NCBI RefSeq assembly: GCF_040807025.1
Contig: NC_090952.1
Coordinates: forward strand, 22,131,068-22,195,067
Length of the DNA stretch: 64,000 bases
DNA from: Struthio camelus
Lineage: Eukaryota; Chordata; Aves; Struthioniformes; Struthionidae
Direction of reading: 5' to 3'
In this document: positions 26,201 through 38,200 of the stretch, piece after piece
Layout: the number at the start of each line of letters is the position of its first letter
Numbering within the stretch: the stretch's first letter is position 1
Translations under genes and position numbers: made by a program
The notes under the pieces: generated by a model
Told to the model about the DNA's origin: nothing
The model's database searches: none
The model's input: the letters and a program-made list of their open reading frames with translations, nothing else

Positions 26201-29200
26201 TGCTAAAGTGTTTGTTGACAGCTATTAATAAGCCAGCATTTCTTTTCTGTGTCACTACAGAATGGAAAACAAAAGCTGTATTTATTGTAAATCTGTAGCT
26301 GTGTTTGGTTTTACTCTGGTGTATTTCTGAGTCATGCATGGGTGTTATATATATATATGCAAAACTTTTCTCAGCTTGCCTGTGGCTGCATCTTCAGGGA
26401 AGTACACAGAGGTGCAAAAAGCCCCCCACCTTTCCGCGTGCAGCAAAGGCAAGCGTCAGAGCACAGCCTTCCTGCCTTGGGGCTTTGGTCTCGTGTTTTC
26501 AAAGATCCATGTGTTTAACATCATACACTTCATGTACTGAAGCTTACTAACTTATTAAATGTGTTTTTTAGCAATATGAAATCATTGTCATGGAAAAAAA
26601 ATCAAGTAATACAAAAGAAAGCTGTTACCCCAAGTGGAACAGCTGAAGCAGTTAGTTGAATGAGAGAGAAATACTTGAAATCCCTTTGCAGAATAAACTT
26701 ACTTTCTTACCAAGAACAATTCTTGGGCCTGTTAAAAATCAAGAATGTTACTGCAGATGTCAGTGGGCTGTGGCTTGATCCTTAAAGGACACAAATAACA
26801 TTTTTATCTACAAGACGAAAGGATAGCGTAGCGTGCATAAAAACAAGAAGAGCCAGGGACCAGCATGACTAGCAGAAGGCAGAGCACCCCGGACATGCTG
26901 GATCTGCAGACTGCTGCGGTGCAGCTCAGTACAGCCAGTTAGATGCTTGAAAAATCCTTAGATAAAGTATAAGTGACCATAAGGCTTTGGGGAAAAAAAA
27001 TTCGACAACTGTGTCGATTACAGAGCGTGCTGGAGTACGCAGCCAATGCGATTAAAAACAGCCAAAAGATTACTCCCTGGGAGCCACTCTGTAAAACAAT
27101 CAGTGTTTAAAACCAACTTTTCAGAAAGTATGAATACTTGAATCTGCATAGGTAATTTCTAAAACATTTATTTGCAAGAACAAGGATGTTTAGTTTTTAG
27201 CTATGGTTCCGGTTATAGCTAATCCAGAAAAATGTCTGCCAGCCATAAGCTGCTGTTGTGCTTAGTGAGTCTGATCCCTGTTTGCCTCTCAGAGCGAAAG
27301 GCAAAATCATGTACACTGTTGTGATGTGCTCCATTGGCACTGACATGGTCACGGTGTGCTGAATATGGCATTAAGGCAGCCTCTCCCATTATTTAATTAA
27401 AAAAGAAATCTAATAACCAAACATAACAACAACAGCCTTTCCAGTGCTCGCAGCCCCAGGCCAGATGAAAACAGCCCAGCTGATCTCAGAAGGTTATTTG
27501 CTCAAAATTAAAGGCTCTAACAGTATGAAAACCCAACCTTATTCAGCAGTCGTTGACGCTGCTGTTCCCCGCAGGAGCCTTGGCCCATTATATTGCCTTG
27601 TTTAGAAAGAAGAAGGGGAGTTAGGGGAATAAAATTTGTAACTCCAAAATATAAATATTACATTGAATACCCTGTTGAGTGGAGAACATTTAAACCCGTA
27701 GGCATTTCTCTCTTCGTACATTTGACAGAATATATTTACTACTGAATTATGGCATTTGCACTGTTGGAATCATTAGAAACATTGATTTCAAGGGAAACTG
27801 TATTCTTGCTTGTGATCTTTTATTTTTAGTTTTGGGCAGCCCCCTTTGGTTTAAGTCCTACCTTTGGGTTACACAGTTGATAAAATCATTTGCTTTGGAT
27901 TTTTGCCGTCTTTTTGATTGCTGCTTCTGCCTTTTCCAGAAGCCACAATACCCATCTGTGCAAAGGACATCAGTGATGATTTGATGAAAGAGTTTGCTTT
28001 TCTTTCTGGTGAGTACAGTAAACTTCTCCATGTTCTCGATGTGCGGTAATTAAATACTCCCGATGAACTTATGCACTATTTGGCAAAATGATACTCCACG
28101 TGGGATATTAGCCATCAGGTAGTCTCCAGTGCCACTAGAAATGTTGTTAATAAAACATTGTGGTGGTTTGAAAGAGTATATTAGGTTTCTGTTTCAAACT
28201 ATACTATAAAATACTCTTATCTTCAAACCCTCAATGCATTAACAAGCATTCTTCTTTGAAATATATTTCTGTAGGTTCAAGAACAGTGTTCTTAGGTTTA
28301 CCTTCTGACTTGTTTTGGTGTCCCATGTGGAAAAAAGTATGCTCAGTCAATAAAGGAAATACGTGGTACCTAATACTTTTATTTCTGCCACCCGTTTGCG
28401 TGTGTTTTGCGCTTGTAACCAGCACTAGAGTTTGGCCTATAACACCAAAATAAGAACCTGAGATCACTTCTTAGTTTTCAGATTACCTTGTCTGAGAAGA
28501 AATGTATTTAAGAAAGTATCTTTTCGGTCACTGCTGAAATGGGATTCAGGAGCCAAAGACCCAACCCTGGTTTTTGAAGACCATGCTGTAATGGTGCAGT
28601 CGAGCTCAAAAAGGGAAGGGCAGATTTTTGCTGTTCTGGAGATTTAAAAAACTCTAGAGAGCTGTGGCAAGCTGTAGGCTGGCCGAGCACATTTTCTGGG
28701 CTGAGCCCTGCGCCCGGGCTGTGCTCTTGGCTCTCCTGGACAGCGCGTCCGAAGGAGCTCTGCTGTCTTCCTTCCAGGTGGCCGCGGGAAAGATAACGCT
28801 TGGATTATCACCTTCCCCGACAACTCTCGCTTCAATGAAGTCCCCGAGGAGATCTTAACAAAAGTCTTAACGTACTTAACTTCAGTCCCGAGGTACGTCG
28901 CTCTCTCCTAGGTTTCGCTGGTGATCGGCCGAGGTGTCGGTTCAGCCTGCGTCGGGCGCGGGATCTTCAGATAACGTCACCCGTAGGGGCGAGGGGCATC
29001 TCCCGCCGTCAAAGCAAGGAAGAGGGAGAAGGCGAACAATTAACTACGAGCCTTTGCTATGTCTCGGTGTGATATTTAACGTGCCAGTAACTGCAGAGGA
29101 AAATGTGGACATAATCCCTATTACTTGTCAGCCTGCGTGTATCATAACTTGAGCTTATTAAGTTTCTAATTAACAGCAGGCTGTCCTTAAGCTTTGACAT

Positions 29201-32200
29201 GTGTCATCACTTAAGTATGCCATGCCGCTGCTGAATAATATTTTGACGTACACAAATAGAAAGCACGTTGCTGTGGAAAAAGAGAAACGTAACCAGAGGA
29301 AGAGAGTAATTACAGGAACAGAACCACTCGGGGTCCCCATTATACCTGATCGCCCAGCAGCACGCTGTAATTCCCATTATGTGGTTGTATCTCGAGGTCA
29401 AGCGTCTGACAGTCTGTCTGTGCCACATACGGAGCTGTATACTTTAGATTAATGGGAGCACTTCTTGCTGCTGAGCCTGGTGACTCAGTCACCTGGAATG
29501 CTTAATTTCCTTGAATAATGCCTGTTTTGGCAAATTTGCTTCTTCAGGGAGAGCAGGTTGATGGCAGCTAGATGGGAACTTTCCATCAGCAGCTGCCTTG
29601 GAGAAAGTACCATATGTTGATCCACCTCTGCAGGAAAAAAAAAAAGGGGGGGGGCCTGGTTCCTCTACCCCCTGCTTTGCGCGACCGAAGTCGTCGGCTC
29701 CTGCGTTAGCGCGCTGTCCCGCGGCGGCGTACGCCGGCCACGGGCTCTCTCGCCCCCCGCGCCGCAAAAGCAGCGCGCCTTCTCGCCGCGTGGGTGTCCC
29801 GCGACGCTGCCCGGGCGCGTCTCAGCGCTGCTGGTTTGAGCAGGACTTCGTATTTCGCCTGGCCATAAGCACACCCTGACATTAGCACGATTAGCAGTCT
29901 TGCTCTCCGTGTAACAGGTCAAACTCAATCAAAAAAACTAATGAGAGCTTGCTGGCGATTCAAACGTGTTCAGCGTGTCATTTGTAAAGCCACTTCTTTA
30001 ATCAAGCCTCTCTGCTCTTCCTGCCAGTAACACAGCCTGCTTCAGTGCCTGATTGCCTTTAAAACGTGTGCCTCTTAACGCTTGGGAGTCAAAAATGCCG
30101 TGGGGTCGGGGAGCAAAGGGAAGCGTCGCGGGAGGGAGGACGGAAGGGCTGCGAGGCCTGGGGCAGCCCCGGGCGCCGTGTCCTGCAGCGGGGTCACCGT
30201 GCGGCTCGGGGCTCACGGCTCGCGTTTGGGGCCTGAGCTCCACCACGTGCTTTTCTCCTGGAAACGAGCGGCAGGAAGAGGAGCTAGAGGCTGCAAGCTG
30301 TTCTCCGCTCGGCGAGGTGAGCGCATCGATGGCAGAGCCAGGAGGCAGCGGAGTCTTGCAGTCAAGTGGGTTTTAGTTTGGGGTTCCTTGGAATCACGCT
30401 GCAGGCGAGAGAAAGCTGCAGACTGGGGTTGCGGAGAAGAGCGGTGTAGAAAAATAACTCGCATGCCTCCACCATCCACAAGCCGTGCACGCAAATCAAA
30501 ACGCACGTGGGGGGGCTGTGTCGGGGCCTTTGTTTAATAGCACATATGGTGGTAGGCTTAAAGGAGAGGCATACCCACGTATGATGGATCACTGTGTTTG
30601 TGGGGAGGAGAAAAGATCGTAACAGTGATCTTGTTGATTAGACAGCTTCTAGATATTTAGACAAGCTTTGCATGTTTTGCTTACATCGTCACTCTGAAGT
30701 AAAGTACAAAGTGATTTAGAGCCGCGGCTGATGACACGAAGTAATGAAACGGCGAAGGGTGTTGTTGGCTATAAATAATTCTGAGTTTAAATATTATGCA
30801 GTAGGTCCTGAGCGTGCGCTCTGATTCGACCAGCCACAAGGAGTTTCTCAGTCCTGCGATAAATCTCACAACTGCAGACTCAGGGATCCAATTTCAAGTC
30901 CTTCTGCAAAACATCACAAGTCTTATTTTTAGATTGGTGCATCTTGCAACACATACAAAACTAAGGGTAAGGAAAAAAGTGACAGGAAGCACCCAGAGAG
31001 AAATAATGCCTCAGTCCAGTTTTCTGTCTCTTCGTACTGCTGGATGCAAATAAACTCATGCTTGCAAACATTTGTGAGAATGCATTGATTACCTTTTAGA
31101 CTGACAGTAAAAATAAATCAATGCAGGACTGGAAATCTGATAAACCTGCAAGGCCTGGATTGCAAGCAGTCATAGATTTGCTTGTCTAGCCCCAAAATAA
31201 ATTTAAAAATTCCAAGAAGTTTCAAGGCTTTTGTACACCTTGGAACTTTCTTCTTTGTGTCTTTAAGGAAGCTGATAAAAGTAAATTAACATGCTGAGAT
31301 GTTACTCTCTGAATACATCCTTATCCTGAGGAAATAACATACTTGGGCATACCTTTGCTAACTGACAGTGTACTACAGTTTGACCACCTTTTCTGTGTTG
31401 CTTGGATTTGGGGTTTTTCTTTGGGATTTATTAAGATAATAGCAGTGTTGTGTAAACTATATATATATATGTGTGTGTGTGTGTGTATTTTTTTTCCTGA
31501 ATTGCAGCTAGGTGTGAAATACTGTGGGGAATTGTACCTTTTGAAGCTTCAGGATATGTTGAAAACTCAACTAATTTTATTTTTACCTAAAACAAAAGGA
31601 TCATTTTGGTCCCCTCTCACCCCCCACTATTTTACTTCTGGTGAGGGTTATGCTGGCAAGTCAACAGAGCTGATGTCAACGTGCAGGATCCTCAAATGTT
31701 GCCAGAAGTGTTTTGGCTGGAAGATTGTGCCTTATTCCTAACGATAATATGTGGAGTTACTTCAGACTTTATTACATGTAGAAATTTTGTGTATGACCCG
31801 TATATAAAATATCCTACCAATGTTCTCTTTTCTGGTAGGCTGTAGGTGACCCTACGCAGATTATAAATATGCATGAAGGCTTTGCACTTTGAGTGTGATG
31901 TTCCAGATCCAGAGGATGTATTCATAGGAGAGCTTGGGAGCTGGATGTTTCTGCATATCTTCAGACAACTGTTGTTGTGGGCCAAAATGAACTTTTTTTT
32001 TTTGCTATCAGCAGAACTTTTCATTTCTTTTAAATATATTTTAAATATATTTGCAGAAGGTGTGGTTATTGCATAATGAAGTAGTAAGATGTACATTGAA
32101 TAGATACTCCTGCACTGGCTTTAAATGACTTCTTAATGTAGTCGAGTTGCCAAGTATCGTTTGCCATGTGATCGCTCTGAGTAAGTGCTCTGAGTAAAGC

Positions 32201-35200
32201 GTCATGTGTTTTCACTTACCAAACACAAGAATTATTTAAGACACTGCTCGCAGCAGGCTGCTTTCCTCGGGTCATGGTCATGCCCTGCGAAGATACCTGA
32301 GCCAGCTCGAGTGAGCTTGCGTGTGCGCTGGGAGCTTCTCAGCAGCCCTGAAATGCCAGATAGGGTGGCACGTCACACGCCTATCCTGTTTCGGCATCCA
32401 CAAAACTACAGTGCAAACGTCAAGATTACTTAACTATCCTGAAAATACGCTCGCATCAGAGGGCTGGATTACAAGCAGGCATACCTTTACCTGCATAAAA
32501 ACACGGTTCCAGTTAATAATTCAGACCACACTTGGAGTCTGTATTGTCACCAGGTTGAGCCTGTTTAAGAGTCGTAACCAGATTCCTAGATAAAGTAGTA
32601 TTTGAATTATGGATAGGAATTCACCCGTGACCACGTGCATCCCTGATACTGCTCACCCACCTAGTAAGGAGGCAAGGGCCTCCTCGGCGGCGACGCGCGT
32701 TTCGAGGGTGCGCTGTTGGTGCCCGTCTCAATGGCCAAGCTGGCACTGAGCTGGCAGGGAGGTGGGATTACCAAATTTCTCTCCGGAGGCTGCCCTGGGG
32801 GGTGTTTTCAGATGGAATTTTGGTAACTGTGAAAAGGTCAAAATGTATTTTGTGTCTGGTGTTCCTGCGCTTGGGGCTTTTCTCGGGACAGTCGCATTCC
32901 CCCAAAATGTTGTCTGGCTACTTGGTGTTTTCTTATTTCACAGTCAACATGAGTCTGACAGCAAATTTATCCTAATCCTGGACAGAAGATTGGATACATG
33001 GACATCTGTCAAAATGACTCTTCAAAAAATAGCAGTAAGTCTTCTTTAACGTTAATTCCTTCTAATGTACTAAGGCATCGTGCCCATTATGCATCACATT
33101 CAGAAAACATCAGAACCCAGGAGCAGTGATGCCTGTGCTCCCTCTCTAGGTAGTAGTCTGCTTTATGGCCCTGTAATTAATTCGGACATTGCTTTGTGCC
33201 TAATTTGAATGCATAAATTAGCTGCTTGAGCATTAACTGATTCATTTGCTGGTGTTTGCACTTTTTTCATAGTGGTCTGAATGCGTTTTGTGCCCTGTTC
33301 TGTGCTTTTGATGGGCGGGGAATTTGGCTTCCTGTGTATTCTTTCTAGACACTGGTTATTAGTGACAATATATTTTACCTAATTGTCAGTGATTGAAAGT
33401 GTTAGATTTTTAAAACAGGCTTCTCATCATTTGTATGTGTGCATGGGTGGAAAAGAATCTATTTTGAATGTCTATGTGCGCATTCATGAATTTTAAATAT
33501 CTATTACATCAGTTTATATGCTACCCCTCATTAGATTCTGAACATATCTGAGAAGTAAGCTTTTTGCAACTCAACAATGCATTGCGCTTTGCAAAATCAG
33601 AACACGCTATTATGGCATGGACTATAGGTAGGAGCTAATTGCTAAGTGCTTTTCCAACTGGACCATGCCATGTGGGTAAGTAAATGGAAATGTTCTGAGC
33701 ATATTATTATTGCCTTTTTTCCTTCTTATAATCATTGAACAAAGTTGGATGCATGGATCCATCTGATAGAGAATGAAACCAAGAGTACGTAGTGAGAAAA
33801 GAGGGCTCTTTGCTGATGCTGCTTAGATGTGCTGAACATAAATCTTATGCCACCTGAAGTATTTAGTACTGGTCTAACTAAACTTAGCATTAAAAACATT
33901 TGAGCTTTAATGACATTTTGGTGATAGGCATTCAGTAGAAGGTGTCTGCTTTAAGAGAGGATTACCTTTTTGCAGTGTGCATAAGATACTGCTGTCAATG
34001 TTTTAGGCTCTGATCTTTCTGAATTTTGTAAAATGAATTTCCAAGTGTGCTAATAGTTGGAGAAAAAGCAGCATTGAAAAAGTAGTTCTTTAAAGTGATC
34101 ATCCAAATTCACTTCTGCTGCCAGTGTTTGAACTGGTGCTAGCAAGAAACTTTTTAAGAATTTTAAAGAATGAAGTTACTTTGCATAATCTGGAAGTTTT
34201 TAATGTGAAAATCCTGTCCTAATATGTAGCTTCTACAGAAGTGTCATTCACTGTGTTTAATAAGAAAATATAATTATTTTGTGACCTTTGATCACGTGCC
34301 CTACTTGTATGTGTGTATGCGTTGCTTCTCCATTGAGAGAAGTGACTGCTGTGTCAGGGCTGTCTGTGTAAATAATGTGGAGGTGCTTCATGCAAAGGGG
34401 AGCAAGAAGCAGCAAATCTGTGTTCACAAATCTTAAGAGCCTTGAGATTCTTGCCTTAAAAACCTGAGTGTCTGGCCCTAGAAGGCTGGTAAAGCACTTT
34501 ACCAGACTTGCCTTTGTGCAGGTAACACAAAGATTAAACCTTGATTTCTTCCAAGTGATAAGTCATAGCACGCTTCAGTAAAATTCCTTTTTCTGATCTC
34601 CGTATAATTCTAGAATAAGGAAGTGCAAATAAGCTGAATTTGAAATGCACAGTGCCCTGGTTTTTTTTCAGCGTATGTATATGCCATTGCAGTTCTGCAG
34701 TCATGCATCTGATCTGGGAACGTTTTATATCAGGCTGTACAGATTTTTGTTTAACTCTTTGTGCATGTTGCTGTTTTGTCTCAGAGTTGCACTAATTGCC
34801 TGGGCAACGTAGGCTCAGGGTTGCACTTGCTTGGGAAAGCGAGGCCCTATGTGCCAGTGCCAAGCCTCAGGTTTTGACATGAGTAGTTTCCCTCGCTTCA
34901 CGTGTAAAACCCTGAACTTTATAACGTACGTTTCAGATCATAATAGGAAAAAAAAAAAGATAAAATTTTTAAATGAAGAGGTTTGGCTCAGTCCCCAAAG
35001 AAGAGGCCCCAGCTCCAGGATGATTTTTGGCATTCCACCTTAAAAAAGCGAGTCGGGAGCTGGGAGCCGGAGCGCGCTGCGGGCGCGGAGGACGAGGCAG
35101 GGCCGCGGCGCTGCTCCGCACGCGGGGCGCGGGCGCGGGACCGCCGGCTGCGCGCCGCGCGTGGGAGCCGGGCGGAGCGCGGCGCGGCGCGGCGCGGAGC

Positions 35201-38200
35201 GGAGCCGCCCGGGGGACGCGGGAGCCGGAGCCGGAGCCGCCGCCGCGGCGCTGCGGGAGCGGGGCTCCCCGCGGCGGCTCTGCATCCTCGGAGGAGCGGC
35301 GGGGAGCGAGGCGATGGCGGAGGCGAGCCCCCCGCGCGGCGTGCGGCGCCTCCGGAGGGATGCGGTAAGGCTGCGCCCGCCGGGCCCCGCCGCCCGGCCC
35401 CGCTGCCGCAAGGGCAGCGCAGCGCCGGAGCCCCCCGGTACCGCGCCGGCTGCCGCAAAGCCGGGCCTTTCAGAGCGCGCTAAAATGGAGGAAACGGGAA
35501 TTCTGGCCAGCATGATTTAAACTGAGCCTCTCCAGGAGTATTTTTAGTAACATCTGTTCAGGGCAACGCAGGCTCCTCTTGTCATCTTTATGCAGCGCTG
35601 TCTTTCAGTGTTTGGAGTGCATCTAAGAGATATCTTATGAAAGGCTTAATGTATTATTCTTATCGTAAGGGAAGCCCTTTCTCAGAGAAAGGCTGTACAA
35701 AGCATTTGTTCACTGGCTATGTTAACAGCATCTTTAGCGGTTAATTATGCAGCCATCTAAATAAAGGTAGCGGAACATTTTGGATTTTCATTTTAGCTGT
35801 CAGGGAAGTTGAAGCTCACACTAGCAGTAGGTGGCATTTTGATGTTTGACTTTTCCCTTAAAGGACAGAAGAAAGTCATTAACTTCAGCATCTGTACAAG
35901 GACCAGTAGCTTCTTCAATTTCTCTTGTTCAGAAACAAACTTTCTGGCAGATACTACTTTTTCTGTAGGTCTGTTGACTTCCAACCCCACAAACGTCCCC
36001 GTGAACTGCAGGGAAGGATATACTCTGAAAACTGAATTCCTCAAACCGCATTAAATATGTGGTTAGGATGAGATGCTCACAAAGGAGATAACAGCCATGA
36101 TGCTTTCAACATATTCCGTTCTTGCGCTTTATTAGCACAGCTCTTTGGTATTGATCATATCAGGGCTACCTGCATGCTTATGGTTGAGCGAGCATTTAAA
36201 CAAGTTGCTGGACTGAGGCCTTAAGGTATACACATTAGTGTCCTCAGAACTTGAGGATTTTTCTGAACATGCTGTTTTGCCAATGAGTTCATAGTGGCAA
36301 AATGTTGCCAGCTGTCTAATTTGTTAGACTTGCGCCGCTAATTTTCTGTCTTTCCTGATACACTGCAGAGAAATAGCAGAGGGCAAAGGGTTTAGGGGTT
36401 CTTTATTAAGTGTCACTGAGTTTGTCAAATGCAGAAGATTCTTCTTAGTGTTATAAATAAGAAGATAAACTGTAAGGTAAGAACAAGGACCTTTCTGTCT
36501 TTGCTTTCTTGCATATGTTAGAGGGAAGGGTTTTCTTCCAGCATTACCTTCAGTATTATTAGAGTTAAGTCTGCAGGTAACTGCTATAGACTTCACCCCT
36601 TAGAAGAACTATAATTCTAGTAGTGATCAAAAAAGATCTAGTCCCTTCAGGAACGTATCTCTGAGGAATTACTGGCCTGTATTTTTATTTATTTATTTAT
36701 TACTTTTCATGCTTTGTCTTAAGTCTGAAAAAGGACACAGGATGCGGTCTGACTGGTAGCTGTTTTCTTGCAAGGTTCTTTTCTTTACTTGCTTGCTTGT
36801 TTGTTTTTTCCATTCTTGAAACACGTTAGGCATCATTTGCAAAGCTGTATTTCTTGGTTTTTAGCTACCCATGAGTGCTGACCTTGATCTTATAAAATCA
36901 GCAGAAAAATGCCGAAATGCTTTCTAAACCAAAGAGAAATCAAATTTTCCTGCAAATGCAGCTCCCTCTGAGGTTGAAACATACCGAGTAGCAAAAGGAT
37001 ACGGTTGTGCCTATACAGGGCATAAGGATATAACAACAATAGGATATAACTTTGTTTTATCAAAGAAGAATTTGCCTGTCTATCAGAAGTGACAGACGGA
37101 TATGAATGTCAGATTATGATCTCTTTATATTTTGTGTGGAACGTATTGGCATCCTGCATTTATGAAACTCAAGGTGACCAAAAGGACCTCTGCTGCCCAG
37201 AGGTTTGAACACCTTATAGCTATTGCAGAGTACTGTTGGCACTCAGCTCTGGTTGCCTCCTGACCACGGGTCTCTCTTTGTGGAACTGTAGGTTTTCTGC
37301 CCCAGGGCCCAAGTGTGAAGAGGTCCACGCTCCATAGCTTCCCAGGGCGGGATAGGGTTCAGAGGTTGAGCCCAGCTTCCATGGATCCTGCTCTGTGCAG
37401 GAGGATGCAAGCAAAATGAAGACTTGAAGGAGAGAGATGGCAAAACAGACTCATCTCTGCTTGAAATGGTGAGCAGGGTTAAATGGGACTGGTGACTCGA
37501 GGGGAAAATGAGATAAGACCGAAGAAGGACGCAGCTCTGGCTGGTTGTTGTTCTCAAAGATATTCCTGATACATTCTTCATGAGAAGGTTACGGTAGGAG
37601 CCTAAGGTTCAGAAGTCTGAACACACTCTTGTGTTTCTGAGCTGGAAACAGTGACTTTCCCCAAACTCTTTGGGACTTTGCAGTTGGATTCACTTATGAT
37701 GGACTGGTGACCATGCAGAAGGGCCTAAAATTGCCTCCTCCAAGTGCCTTTAAAGCACTGTAAGACTGTGGGCCTCAAAAGGCATCGGTTAAAGTCATTC
37801 CTGGCCATTAACGTCAGGGGTTGCAGGGTCTGTCTTGGAAAGAGAAGACGTGTCAGAAACGGCCCAACCTTCCTGATTTGTTTGCAGCTCATGGTGGCTC
37901 CTTGATGATATTTTGAGACCTTGTTGATGGCTGTTGCTGTTGTCCTATTTGCGGAGAAATGCCCGCTGGGAAATCACCAGCCTGGGACGTGGGGCTAATG
38001 GGGGAAAGTGGAGGGACCGAGGGAATGCCACGGGAAAGCCTTGCAGCTCTGCAGGGCAGACGTGGCATCGCCACGGACGCAGAGCACCGAGCCTCCTTTG
38101 GGAGCTTCCTAGTGCCGTGGGACGTGCCGGAGCATGAAGAAGAGTATCAAGGACCAGCCGGGTTGGCCAACAGGCCTGGAAGTAGCCGTGGCAGCGTTTA

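Larger units (their letters stand above)
14202..27939 (+). other. MCF2 intron 1
   Basis: 13.7 kb with no recognised exon. It holds a long G-run just after the donor, GC/CpG-rich patches at about 18590-18910 and 20740-20900, MIR-like SINE fragments near 22.7 and 23.1 kb, a short TA repeat near 26347-26358 and scattered A/T-runs. GC content falls steadily to the right. Regulatory elements are likely in an intron this long but none can be named. Confidence 0.7.
28893..32943 (+). other. MCF2 intron 3
   Basis: 4 kb without an exon. Contains an A-run/G-run followed by a strongly CpG-dense patch (about 29630-29840), a second GC-rich patch (about 30090-30330), and a TA/GT compound microsatellite at about 31458-31487. 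Confidence 0.7.

Noticed and set aside
34983..35520. Open frames of 110-170 codons on both strands of the second CpG island
   Set aside because: Low-complexity Arg/Ala/Gly products; only the 17-codon exon 1b matches MCF2.
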